A DNA stretch of 64,000 bases. Origin: Chrysoperla carnea (Eukaryota > Arthropoda > Insecta > Neuroptera > Chrysopidae). Positions 47,001 to 58,600 of this stretch are shown here, piece after piece. The stretch covers positions 92,613,435-92,677,434 of the forward strand of contig NC_058338.1 of the NCBI RefSeq assembly GCF_905475395.1, read 5' to 3'. How positions within the stretch are numbered: the first letter of the stretch is position 1; every line of letters begins with the position of its first letter. A program made the position numbers and the translations under genes. Below the pieces are notes generated by a model. The model saw nothing but the letters and a program-made list of their open reading frames with translations. It had not been told where the DNA came from and ran no database searches.

Positions 47001-50000
47001 ATGAACAATTAGATTGTTTCACAACCATTGATTTTACATAACCCTGGATAACGTGCGTGATCGATTATTTCCTGGGACATTTTTTTTATTATGTCTACTA
47101 TATTCATAAAATAATTCCTCTTCGATCCCCGCCTCGCCCTCTCTTCGATCGGGGTTTACCATTGATTTGATTAGCTATAAGTATGTGATTAGGGAGGGTT
47201 CATTCATTAATTACGTATCAGCATGATTTTGACGATTTTTTAACCCCCCCCCCACGTAAGCATACATAAGTTTTCGCAAACCGAAACCCCCTTCTTACGT
47301 AAGATTCAATCTCGTTTTCCGTAGTCGTCATCGGGACTGCACATTATTTCTAATATTAAATTTCTACTCATAAAATCCAAAACGCTTACGTTATTAATAA
47401 ATAGCCCCTTACGCCTATATACTGTTGATTTTATTAAATTTTTTGTACACAAATTTTTAATATTTGTCCTTATCTAGACCAATATGCCTGTTTTGCCCCC
47501 GATTACCTCCGATTTTGCCAAAACTTTCTACCGGATTTTTCAACATGAAAACCAGCCCATTACAACTATTAATTAAATTAATTTTGTTGCGACGGCGAGA
47601 ATCGTACCCGCTATCCTAAGCGTACCGCGGACGGAAGTGGTTACGCCTTAATCAACTGAGCTAATAGGGCGACATAATCGCTCTTAAAATAGTATATTAC
47701 ACATCTAAGGAGCAAAAGTATAGAATGTCTCAGATCTCAGAGGCATTCTTTACTTGCTCCCTTGCTGTGTTTACTAATTTTCTCCCCGACGGAAGCAGAA
47801 AGCACCAACTTCGTTTTGCACAGTGGGACGAAAGTTGACACTTTCAGCACGGAGATGAGAAAAATTATTTATTTTATTCCAGGCAACAGATGCAGAGTTA
47901 GAAAATGCGTTAGAGAGTGCACTTGAAGCTGGATATCGACATATTGATACAGCTTATGTCTATGAAAATGAAGCTGTTATTGGAAGAGTTTTAACTAAAT
48001 GGATAAAGGACGGTCGTCTTAAGAGAGAAGATCTTTTTATTGTCACCAAGTTACCACCGACTGGAAACAAGTAATATGATTTTATTATCTCGAAATTTAG
48101 ATTTATTTCTAAATTTATTAATTTTTAGACCATCAGGAGTTGAGAAATTTCTAACAAGATCATTAAAGAACTTAAATGTGGATTATCTCGATTTATATTT
48201 AGTTCACACACCATTTACATTTGCTGAAAGAGGTGAAGACATTCATCCATTTAATGAAAACGGGGAAATTTTAATTGATACTTCGACAGATCATGTTGCA
48301 GTTTGGAAGGTAAATAAAAACAGGTTTCATCATTTTTATGTAATATCACGACCTTGCTTTTGAAGTATATTTATTACCTATCAAAAATAAAATGTACGCT
48401 TTATTGAATTTTTTGTATGGCGTCAGTTATCTTAATATTTTTACTGTAAAACCAAACGTAAATTTGTAAAAATTTGAGTACTAATCTAATTTGCGCCCTC
48501 GCGAGCACAGTTGTTGATTTTTTATAAGGAACATTTTTTACATTTAAACTTTTGTTCTATCTCTAACGGTTTACAAGATGGCTCCTACAGACCTCACTTT
48601 TACGTCCTGGGCACGGTATAAAAATTTCAACTTGATAAATCTTTTCGTTTTTTAGTTATCGTGTTGCCAGACAGACAGCCGAAAATGGATTATTTAGGTG
48701 ATTTTATGAACACCTATACCAAAATTTTGTTCGTAGCATCAATATTTTTAAGCGTTACAAACTTGGAACTAAACAATTAGTATACCTTGATATATTTCAT
48801 ATATACATGATATAAAAAAGTAGGAAAACTATCGCAATTATAAAAGACAAGGATAGTAAATATGGCACGGCACATTAAAATGTGTAATGAAGTAGCTATC
48901 TTTTGCCTTTTTATTCAATGACAAAATCAGCTGAGTCTAGTAGGTATGATTTACATTTCTTTACTTGTGGCGCTGACATCTTGGCGTTAAAATCCAATAA
49001 GAACGACACTACACTTTAATGAATTAACCATAGAGCTACCGTAACTCTATGTATTATATTATGACGTCGCTATGATACAGTAACTCAGCAGCATTCTCTT
49101 TCATACCTGCGAACACTTACTGTTCTTTCGTGCCCTCTAAATAGGTAATATCTCTACGGGATAAACGCACATTAAGTATTATCGTTTGAAGTTTAAACAA
49201 ATAGAAATAACACTATGAAGTTGGAAATTGAACTGGAGTTCTCTAGAAATTTTTTCTAGGACGTTGCCTTTTGTGTTATTTTTCTTAATTTCCCTTGCTG
49301 GTCAAATTCCGAAACACTAATGTCCCATCAATTTGGATAAAAAATGAAATAACAAAATTTATTATAATAAACTATTTATTTATTTTATTGTACAATTTTA
49401 ATGTCACATTTATTTAATTAAATGTTTATTATTTTAAACTTTTTTTTTAAATTTGAATTTAGGAAATGGAAAAACAATTAAAGGCGGGTAAAACAAAATC
49501 AATAGGAATATCAAATTTTAATAAAAAACAAATTGAACGAATTCTATCAAATTGTGAAATAAAACCATCAAATTTACAAATTGAATTGCATTTATATTTT
49601 CAACAAAATGAATTGGTCAATTACTGTAAAGGGAAAGGAATTACAATTACTGCGTATTCACCATTAGGGGCACCTGGTATTGGAGTTCTACTCAAGAAAT
49701 TAAATGCTGCGTGAGTATTCATTTATTTAAAATTTTCTTCAGACATTCAAACGAAATAATTTGTTCAAATTTTTTCGTGTAATGAAAAGCAGGAGGAAAA
49801 GTGAAATAAAGATTTTACGGAACGAACGAACTAGAATTAGTCCAGTAAGATAATGTTTACGGACAAACTAAAGATTCATTTCATGTCTTAAGAAAAAGAT
49901 AATTTATAAATGAAGAAGTCATAGGAAAATAGACATTAAAACAAATAGAATCAATCTTAAATCTTTCGTTGGTGGTTTCGTTCTTTTCTTTAATGGAACT

Positions 50001-52485
50001 CCTTTAGCAACTAAAAAATTTTTTTACAAAATTACAAACCTTAAGGTAATACGAGCACCAAGGCAATTTTAGATTTAGTGCTAAAATTATTTCTGCTTTA
50101 TTTTCAACTTTGATGATGAATTTTCATATAGCTTGTAGACAAAATATAAATAAAATAAGAATAAAATTTTGCGGTATCTGCCTTGAATTTCGAAATATTG
50201 AAAGCTAAATAATTAAACAAAATTTTCAATTTTCGATATTTTGAAAATTACTCCAGATATCAAAAAATTTTATTCTCACTTTTCGTCTTATATTGCCAAG
50301 TTGTAACATAATTTACAATCAACATTGAAAAATATACATTTTTTTTAAATTTATGTCCCCCACTAACGTTCTTATACATCCTTAATTAGTCGGACACAAC
50401 GGGTTTTTTATGTTTTCAATAATTTATTAAGGTTTTAACTTTAAATAGTTTTTCTTTTCTGATTTTCACCTACTAGTTTTGGAGAAATGTATGAAAACAT
50501 ATCATCCATTCATCGTTTTACCATAAGACTAATACTTTTGAAGTCATTTATTTACTTAAATAATCGGACAACCCCCTTACACTTTTTAGAATTCATATAA
50601 AAAAATCAAGCCTTTTATCCAAAATTTACCTGGCGCTCGTACATCCTTAATTATGAAAAAATGATCGTTTTTTATTAAATATATTTTTTGTAAAAAAAAC
50701 TGAGACAAATATATTAATTAATATGGTTCGATTTTTTACCACCATTGGCGTAATAAAATATTATATGTTTTAAAATTTGATTTTTTCTTAAACAATTTTA
50801 TAAATGTTTTGTGCAATTAAATTTTACGAAGAGTAAATATATTTATTTAAGTGGTTAAGGCAGATTCAGATGCTACGATTATAGCAAAGACAAATATTTA
50901 GAAATTTAAATGCGTTGATCCCTATTACATTACTGAATTAAATCAAAATATTTAGATCTAATTATTTCTCTAAAAATAGAATTTTATAAATTATCTTTAT
51001 ACATTCATAGATTTAACCATTTTCGAAAATATAAATCTCTTTTAAAATACAAACTTTCGTGTATTTTCGATTCGAAATCTCAAAAAAATTAAACCTATTT
51101 AAAAGAAAATATATTTTTAAAGGCTTCGATTATTAATTCGATGGCCCATACTCAAATTTAATAAAAATATCAATATTATCTATACAATCTCATAAGACAA
51201 AAGGCATGGTTATTTCCCAATAAATCGGTGCAATTTTTTTGATCAATACAAATCGTACAAATCGTGGTCGTTATATATTAATAATAAAATCCTTTTTTTA
51301 TTTTTAATTACATTTATTATTTAGCAAAGAAATACCAGACGAACTGGCAAATGAAACTGTAAAGAAAATCGCTGAAAAATATAACGTTACTCCTGCTCAG
51401 GTAATGCTAACAATGTTTGGGTATCTACAGCATGAGACATTTTAATCTATACACCTAAATATCGCGTTTTGTAGCTAACCAATCAAAAAATAACAAACAA
51501 AATTTCAGAGTTTGGTAGGAGACATCATATTCTGGCATCAGATTGGACCTAGTTCTTCGGGTTTCTTTTATAGCCAATTTAGATCGGTAAGAGATAGAAT
51601 GAAACTTTAAATTAGAAAGTTGATCCTAATAAATAAACTAACAATTTTTGTTTAAAACATTTTTCGTAAAACGTTAGCTTTCGGAGGAAATGCGACTTAA
51701 AAATATGTCCTTATTACATTTAATCGAAAGAAAATACGCTTAAAGTTTATCGATAATTGTAGGTTAAAGTCATTGACACAGGCGAATGTCCTCTATTGCT
51801 CTTGTCAACTTTTGGATAAAGCATTTTCCGCAGTTAATGTGTTTTCTTTCGATTAAATGCAATAATGACATATAAGTCGCATTTCCTCCGAAAGCTTATG
51901 TTTTTCGAAAAAATGTTTCAAATAAAAATTGTTAGTTTTTTTGAGGAACAACTTTCTAATTTAATGTGTTATTCTATCTCTTACCGTTTACAATCTAAGT
52001 TAGCTATTAAAGAAACCCGAAGAACTAGATACAATCTGATGTCAGAACCTAATGTCCCGCATCAAACTCTACAACTATTGTTTGAGTTATTTTTTGATTG
52101 GTTAACTACAAAACGAGATATTTAGGTGTATAGATTAAAATGGCCCACCATGTAGATGAATAACCAATTATGTAAAATGATTTTTAGATTCTTTTACGTT
52201 ATACTGTTCAACGAGGCATTGCAGCAATTCCAAAAAGCATAAATCCAACTCGTATTAAAGCTAATATTAGCATTTTTCACTTTGAATTGGATAACGGAGA
52301 TATTACCGAACTAAAAGCTTTAGATCAAGGATCATCTGGACGTGTTTGTGATTTTAAATTTTTCAAAGGGTAAATTTATTCATACAAAAAAAAAAAAAAA
52401 AAAAAACTAACTATTAAATGCATTTTTTTTTTTAATTTATAGGATTGATAAACATCCAGAATATCCATTTCCGGAATGCCTTTGA
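44041..52485 (+). CDS. Aldo-keto reductase (NADPH-dependent carbonyl reductase family)
   Basis: Seven exons join in frame: 44,041-44,112; 47,883-48,070; 48,129-48,309; 49,463-49,710; 51,325-51,400; 52,188-52,369; 52,443-52,485 (stop TGA). The product is 329 aa, normal for the family. It starts MACKINIDLGNGKQMPALGF. The catalytic tetrad is complete: D46 and Y51 in HIDTAYVYENE, K80 in FIVTKL, H113 in LYLVHTP. Also typical are GKTKSIGISNFNKKQIERIL, TITAYSPLG and the cofactor-phosphate region IPKSINPTRIKANI. Such enzymes reduce aldehydes and ketones with NADPH in the cytosol; the substrate cannot be told from sequence. AATAAA at 52,547-52,552 is a likely poly(A) signal. Intron 1 is 3.8 kb and repeat-filled, and all larger introns contain transposon copies. 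Confidence 0.95.
44243..44722. repeat. MITE in reductase intron 1
   Basis: AGGTATTTCGATACCAAAAA on the left is mirrored by TTTTGGTATCGAAATACCTT on the right, about 480 bases apart. The interior has no coding capacity. No target duplication was fixed. Confidence 0.6.
44885..45250 (-). repeat. Family E copy 2 (carries the empty site for foldback H)
   Basis: The reverse complement follows 9,341-9,599 and then 10,445-10,535 directly. It passes through CAATCCATACAATTATATAT and GCATCCAT with no intervening 845-bp foldback. The far end has CGATGCCAGCGCTTCCAGTG, as in copy 1. Confidence 0.7.
45556..46182 (+). repeat. Family A copy preceded by an inverted end fragment
   Basis: At 45,560-45,625 the minus-strand end palindrome (CAATTGAGTTAATTGTTGAA) occurs alone. 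A near full-length plus-orientation copy follows at 45,635-46,182, with hairpin start, core, GTAAACATCACTGTTTAC and the CAACAATTAACTCAGTCAAT end. Confidence 0.8.
46190..46800 (-). repeat. Family A copy in inverted orientation
   Basis: It abuts the previous copy tail to tail. It has the variant interior (TTTATTTGGTTTTGGAAAAT), a degenerate core (ACGTTTCAAATTAAAAG, then TTCTTTACGGTTTACAAA) and ends near ATTTCATATATACAG. The pair makes a large inverted repeat inside reductase intron 1. The open frames across it are chance. Confidence 0.75.
47207..47412. repeat. Short MITE in reductase intron 1
   Basis: AGGGTTCATTCATTAATTAC at the left is mirrored by TTATTAATAAATAGCCCCTT at the right, about 200 bases apart. 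The interior contains C-rich runs (AACCCCCCCCCC, AAACCCCCTTC). No coding capacity. Confidence 0.55.
47590..47675 (-). repeat. tRNA-like SINE head in reductase intron 1
   Basis: On the minus strand it reads TAGCTCAGTTGATTAAGGCG (box A-like), and about 40 bases later GCGGGTACGATTCTCGCC (box B-like). This is the promoter arrangement of a tRNA-derived SINE. The acceptor and anticodon stems do not pair cleanly, so a functional tRNA is unlikely. The body, if any, continues toward lower coordinates and was not delimited. Confidence 0.5.
47735..47876 (+). repeat. Family I repeat ending at the exon 2 splice acceptor
   Basis: Shared with 52,975-53,155 in the same orientation: CTTTACTTGCTCCC, TTTTCTCCCCGA, CAACTTCGTTTTGCACAG, GAAAGTTGACACTTTC and GCACGGAG-TGAGAAAA. 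The stretch ends about six bases before exon 2 at 47,883, so the polypyrimidine tract lies at its edge. Confidence 0.6.
48488..48820 (-). repeat. Family A repeat, 3'-truncated, in reductase intron 3
   Basis: It contains the core end (TTCTATCTCTAACGGTTTAC), the TTTTACGTCCTGG and AGACAGACAGCCGAAAATG blocks, AACACCTATACCAAAATTTTG and the ATTTCATATATACATGATAT hairpin arm. The half with the CAATTGACTGAG palindrome is missing. Confidence 0.7.
50040..50650 (+). repeat. Family C element copy 2, in reductase intron 4
   Basis: It begins CTTAAGGTAATACGAGCACC and ends with GGCGCTCGTACATCCTTAAT, an inverted pair. The interior parallels the reverse complement of 40,125-40,565. The rest of intron 4 (49,711-50,039 and 50,651-51,324) shows nothing recognised. 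Confidence 0.6.
51430..52152. mobile_element. Palindromic MITE, family B copy 2, in reductase intron 5
   Basis: The ends GACATTTTAATCTATACACC and GGTGTATAGATTAAAATGGC enclose arms of ~330 bases. The centre is near 51,740-51,800. Each arm has the CTCTTACCGTTTA core. The right end lies about 35 bases before exon 6 at 52,188. The 86-codon frame in the right arm is not a gene. Confidence 0.8.
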
Positions 52486-52688
52486 TTTATTTGAAAAAAT
52501 TTTTATTAGTTAATTAGATCGAGCATAAATGAGCACACAATTTTAAAATAAAATAATAGACTTAAAAATTAGAAGACATGTAATTGCTAAATATTCTAGC
52601 TAATATTTTGCTTTGGCAGAGGTTATTGGCAAGAGCAATATAAATTTAAAATAAGCGCGCTTTTTAATTCACATCAGTGGAATGTTAA

Positions 52689-53349
52689 AGGTGTGATTTC
52701 ATGGTGACACTTGACGCTAGCTTCTAGCATCAAATTTGATCACATGGTATAATTTCGATCAAAGTGCCATCTAGATAAATAGCAGCGATAGCTGAAAATA
52801 TTTGATCTTCAATTAATTAACACTGGTATCATTTACTTGACGCTAAAAATTTTATCTCGAACTGAATTACAATCGATATTAAGAAACATGTTTAAAAATA
52901 CTTCAGACAGACAGTTGCGCTTCTTAGATATTATTTAATAATTAAAAGTAAAGAAAGTCTCATATCTCATGTCCATTGACGCCCGAGGGAAAATCGAGGG
53001 TGACAAACATTAGATCTAAGAATTTCTTTACTTGCTCCCGTGGTGTGTATATTATTTTTCTCCCCGATTGAGGCGGGAAGTGGCAACTTCGTTTTGCACA
53101 GCTGGCAGAAAGTTGACACTTTCTGCACGGAGGTGAGAAAACTTATTATTTTAAAATATATAACTATGTTTTGTTGTTGATACAAATAGGTTAGAGAATA
53201 ACATAGATCGATAAGTCAATGTAACGCTTTCGCTACATTTTGACGCTCAGATTTAACGCTGCTTTTTATCTAGATGGCATCGAAATCATACTATGTGATC
53301 AAATTTGACGCTAGAATGATAGAAGCTAGCGTCACCATGAAATCACACC
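52689..53349. mobile_element. Foldback element at a TTAA target, downstream of the reductase
   Basis: AGGTGTGATTTCATGGTGAC at the left is mirrored by GTCACCATGAAATCACACC at the right, with TTAA on both sides (52,685-52,688 and 53,350-53,353). The arms continue through GACGCTAGCTTCTAG and TGATCACATGG-TATAATTTCGATC and their mirrors. A TTAA target suggests piggyBac-type transposition. A family I stretch (52,975-53,155) lies in the centre. Confidence 0.7.
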
Positions 53350-53353
53350 TTAA

Positions 53354-54977
53354 TTGTAAAGGTTCCACCTACCTAGGTTTACTTCTAAAAGTGCTCATCA
53401 CGCTTTAACATGATTCATTGAAAATAAAATTGAAATCGAATTAAGAAAAAACAAATTTCGAGAACTAGACAACGAAATTATGCATTTCTTCTTTCTCCAT
53501 CACCAACGCGTCCTCACAGTTGTGATAAAAATAAATTTTCGGAATATAAATTAATAATTTGTAACATTAATTCATGTTTTTAATTTAAATTGTTAGAATA
53601 TAATTTCTTTTAGATATTTCTACATTTATGTATTTTCTTTAAATTTAACTCTTTTTTTTTCTTTAAATTGTTATTTTTAACGTGCTTTTTAATTTTTATT
53701 AAATATGGATTCAATAAAGTATATATATTTTTATGTATAATATAATTTGTATAAATCGAAAAAAATATTTTTTTTAGATCACTCTATAATATATAATTGT
53801 TTTATTTTTAAAGCGTATTGTGGATTTTATTTGAAATTTAAATATTATTATTTCTTTTATGAATTTAGCTATCGTCAACTATTTACACGATAATTACCAT
53901 TCTTACGAGAAGCATAAAACTAATATTTATAACGAGTGCAAGGGCTACATATCTCAGGGAGTGATTTCTTGACCGTTTCCCTTATTATCTGTTCAAAATG
54001 GTCTACATTCCTAAACGACCATTAACATTTCTATCGAACTTTTTCAATTTGTAGACACTCTGTACATTCAATGTCAAAAGTGAATAACTGAATGTTAATA
54101 TTTTCGAAAGCAAAGATTTTTATAAAGAATAACTTTTTTTCGTAAACCTTATAATAAAAAAGTTTTTCATATGTAGCCAACTTAAATAGCACCCTGTATA
54201 TTTGATTTACATTCCATCATTTTTATCCGAAAATATTTTTAAGGGAGAAAATTCTAAAAGTTAGAAGGTGCCCCTACAAAACAAATGAAAAAGGGAGGCT
54301 AAATTAGACCCTAAGGGCCATTGGCCATGGTTATTTAAATATTAGATTTATACTTTACGAAAGTACGGTAGTATATTTTTTGAATCTTGTTCTTAAAATT
54401 ATTTTGAATTTATTTATTAAACTGGACAAAAGCTTATTTACAAAATAAAAATTTAGTATACAATATTTAAAATATATTGCGTCTACTCAACATACGCTGG
54501 TCTAGTTAAATAGTTAAAAGTTTATCTTTAGAATTATTTCTATATACGTAGAAAGATAAGATTTTTAAATAAAAAAATCTTATCTTTGTGTATTAACTTT
54601 AACTAAAATTAAGTTCAGTGAAGTGTTATAAGAACGGTTAAGAATTAAAGTACAAAAAAATTTTAAAATTCCAATTGGATTCGATTTATTGTTTTCCTAT
54701 CTGGAACTACTTATTTTCCTATTCTTAATAAACTATTTACGTTAGTTACGGCTAGGAACTTTGAGTTTTATGATATAAATATTAAACAAATAGAAGAAAA
54801 TTGATGAAGAAACCAGGGCTGGATTAACCATTAGGCAGAGTAGGCAATCGCCTAGGGGTCAAAAAATTAATTGAAAATGTTTCGTAGAGCGAAAATTTAA
54901 TTGGAAAATCCGTGCTGTCAGTTGATGAAATACTTCATACTTACAGAACAGAGTCATCTATTATCGAGTAGTAGTAT
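53354..54977. other. Intergenic between the reductase and the PPxY gene
   Basis: AT-rich. CAGGGCTGGATTAACCATTA near 54,823, followed by GCCTAGGGGTC, looks like one end of a decayed DNA transposon. GCACCCTGTATATTTG near 54,190 resembles the end of a family G-type MITE. No gene was recognised. Confidence 0.4.
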
Positions 54978-55432
54978 TAATAGACCTTTTTCACATTTTT
55001 TTTTAATCAAATTAAATGTCTTGATAAATGGGCTAATTTTTTTCTCCGATTTTTTTGAAGCCAAATGACCGAGAAAACAGGCAATGAAAATCATTAAAAT
55101 TCAAATTGGCGAAAACGATTCGGAAACACACGAAGTTGAATGAAGGTTGGTTTGACGTCATTTAAAGTTGATAATAATGATATATTAACACGACTGTTGA
55201 CACTGTTTTATTGTGATTGCTTGTCGGATTGACATCACAGATAACGTGTGCGGTGGAGCCAAAAAAATCGTTTTAAAATATTTCAAATATTGTGACTTTT
55301 AGACAATTTTTTTCATAGTGTTTTTATTGTTAAAAATGCGTAATTTTTGAGTTACAGGTTCTACTCGACCTATATTTTCATAAAAAATTATCAAAAAGCA
55401 TTTCTGTTTTTCATGAAAAAAGTCTATTGGTA
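54978..55432. repeat. Foldback MITE
   Basis: AATAGACCTTTTTCACATTT near 54,980 is mirrored by TCATGAAAAAAGTCTATTGG near 55,415. The interior is unique in this window. It lies downstream of the PPxY gene's stop. Confidence 0.5.
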
Positions 55433-55674
55433 ATATGGATGCTTTGCGCTACGTCTTCGTTCAAGACGTAACGTAACACTCATTCTAAAGTTCTTTTAAA
55501 AAGAATTCAGTGAGATTGATCATTGTTTTCATCGTTGGACTAAAAGTAGATGCCTTCTACGTGACGATTTAAAATGAAACAGGAAATGTAAAGAATTCAC
55601 GATGTTCACCAAGTTTGAAATAAGTCTAAAGATTAATTTAAAAAAAAATTTTTGTATAAATTTTTTTAAATAAT

Positions 55675-58600
55675 TTACACTCGACTTTCACGAATATTTT
55701 CATCGAATTGTATACGACTACTAGTTATAGTTGAGCGTTGTTCATCAGAATTATTCTGTTCTGATTCATTTGTTCTACTAGAATTACTATTTTCTACATT
55801 GATTGTAAAATGTGCGTTATTATTTATTTGTGCAGTCTCATTATTACTACTTGAATTGATCGTTTGTTGTTGTTGTTGAGACATCGAAATATCTCGAACA
55901 ATAAACGGTTCTAAATTAACAATTGGATTCGATCTAAATACTATACGATTTGAAACGTCTTGATTATTACGATTTAATAATATATTCGTGCTATCGATAA
56001 TATCACCTTCACTTTGCTGTTTGACATTTAATGTTGTTGAGATGATCGTTGATGTTCCATTATTTCGTTCGGTTTCATTATGATTTTCCAATAAATCAGC
56101 ACTACGATAACGCCGTCCGTCGGTATTTTGTGCACGAGATAAATTCGTTTCACTTGTGTAAAAGGTTCGTTGACGTTGGCCGTTACTTAAACTACTAAAT
56201 TCTCTACTAATTGCATTATTTAATTGTTGTAATTGAAAATTTATTTCACTGTATGATGGTGGAAGATCGTACAGAACTGATTCTAAAGCCTGGAACATAA
56301 AAACAAAAGATAGGGAGGGATATACAGGATGTCTTTTTTAAGTTCATATATGGTGGAAACTCGAAAAATAACTTTTATCGATAAAAATGCTTCAGAAAAA
56401 TGTTAGTGTGTAGGCTGGCATCTTACGCATACATTAAACTTAACCTAGATTTCCAAGCTCAATGAAAAGCTCCACCCTACTCCATAAGTGATAATCGATC
56501 GATGAAAACTTTAAATTGGAAAGTTGTTATTGATTAAAAACGTAACATTTTTTGTTAACATTTTTCCGCAAACCGTATACATTAGGCAAAAACGCACTGA
56601 AAAATTTTACCCAAGATTGTTTTTTCGTATCAAAATTATTATTTCGTATACTTGTTTCTGCGATATCTAGGCACTCTTCGAACATTATTTTCCAATAAAT
56701 CCAATCAAAGTGGTTTGTTTTTATATAAAGACCGTTTTTGGTCTGTCTAAACTATTCGGTTTACAAAAAAATGTTTCAAACAAAGAATGTTTACCAAGAC
56801 TGTATTTATAAAGACCAAATTTCTAATTTAAAGCGTTCATCTAATAATGTTTGTTAGTTATGAATCAGAGGTTTTAATTGATCCTGAAGACTGAGATCGA
56901 ATTCGATGCCGGTATAAAATGTGTGCCTTTGAAACTAACATTCTTTTGAAGCATTTTCCCCAATTAAATTTATTTTTCCAGTTTCACGTATATATGTCAA
57001 GTTAAAAAAGCACCCTGTATATTCTTTAAAAAAACTCTTACTGAGTAATATTTGTTAGCTTAGTGAAAGTTTCGTCATCGATTTTTGGTATAGAGACAAC
57101 TGGCTAAATACTTTGGCGTTAAACTGCTTGTTTTGAGAAACCGAAAACAGGAGGGTTATTGTAGTTGTCTTGCCTGGAAAAATTGATGCTTTGGAAAAAG
57201 TGATCGCACAGGTCCAAAAGGACCTTTAAATTTAACTAAGCTCAAATTCACATTGAACAAGCTGAGGCTTCTTGTTTCTCGGTTACGAGAAATAAGATTT
57301 TCGGATAAAGCACACAACCGAAGAAGTAATTCCCCACGTAGTTCCTGTATTTCAAATTGGGGTGGTTACTTTTACACTACTTTTTTTAATAAAATGATAC
57401 TTACCGCTTGATTTCCAAATAAACTCTCATACGACGGAGGTGAAAATCGTGTTAATGGTATAATTTGATTTAAACCATCCTTTGAATCAGTTGTTCCTGA
57501 TGATAAAATACTTGGTGTACTTTGATGACGTTGCCATGCAATACTTTGACCTAATTCCATTAGATCAACACCTTGTGTGTCTGCACGAAATTGTGCAATA
57601 ATTGATCCATCCACAACCAACATTCGACCTTGTGGTAATAGAATAATAGTTGGTGCGCCACGATATGCTCTTGAATTATTTACACCACCTGTACTGGAAT
57701 ATGTGCGTGGTGTGACAGAGCCAGATGATATTGTCATATCATCGGGGGCATAAAAACATGGGAATAATCGACGGCGACAAAAATATCTGTAGGATTAATT
57801 GGTATTAGCGATTGCAATTATAGTAAAATTCCAGATATAGTTGGATAAATCTACCGGATTTTGATAATAAATTCGAAAAATTTTTGCAAATGGCTAATTT
57901 TTCTTTTAATATGTTTTTTGTTGTTGTAAAAATTACAGAAAAAAAGTTTTCCGGTTCCGGAACGATCCGTACGACCTTATCTGCACTTGGTTTTTATCTC
58001 TACATTGTTTTCTTTGGTGACGTTTCCTTGAATATCTCTGCTTCTATTGATCGAATTGAAACGAATATAAAAAAATTTTTTTTGTACGAATTTTTGCATC
58101 AACTTTGCTTGCTATCGAACCCCAAACATAGCAAAATAACCTCAAAATTTGAAGAAAACCGTAGTAACCTAATATTTTCAACTTTCTCTGGTAAATTTTC
58201 GAAAAATGAATGCATTTTGAGTTGATTTCTTGAAAAAGATGTAACTTAAAATGATTGGATTTTAGCTTTTTTTTTTTTAAATTGCACTTGCAAATTCGAT
58301 GATTCGCCTAAACTGTACAAGAAAAATCCGTTTTTCTCAAAATTAAAGTTATGTATCGGGCTAAAATATACCACCCTTTTTATACCATGTATATATGAAA
58401 TATACATAGTATATTAAGTTTAGTCCCAAGTTTGTAACGCTTAAAAATAATGATGCTAGGAAAAAAATTTTGTCACAGGTGTTCATAAAATCACCTAATT
58501 AGTCCATTTCCGGTTGTCCGTCCGTCCGTCCGTCCATCCGTCTGTGGACACGATAACTCAAAAACGAAAAAAGACATCGAGCTGAAATTTTTACAGTGTA

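Noticed and set aside
47590-47675. Candidate functional tRNA gene on the minus strand
   Set aside because: Box A and box B-like parts are present but the stems do not pair and the anticodon cannot be assigned; treated as a SINE head.
51865-52125. 86-codon plus frame in reductase intron 5
   Set aside because: It is the right arm of a MITE and is removed by splicing.
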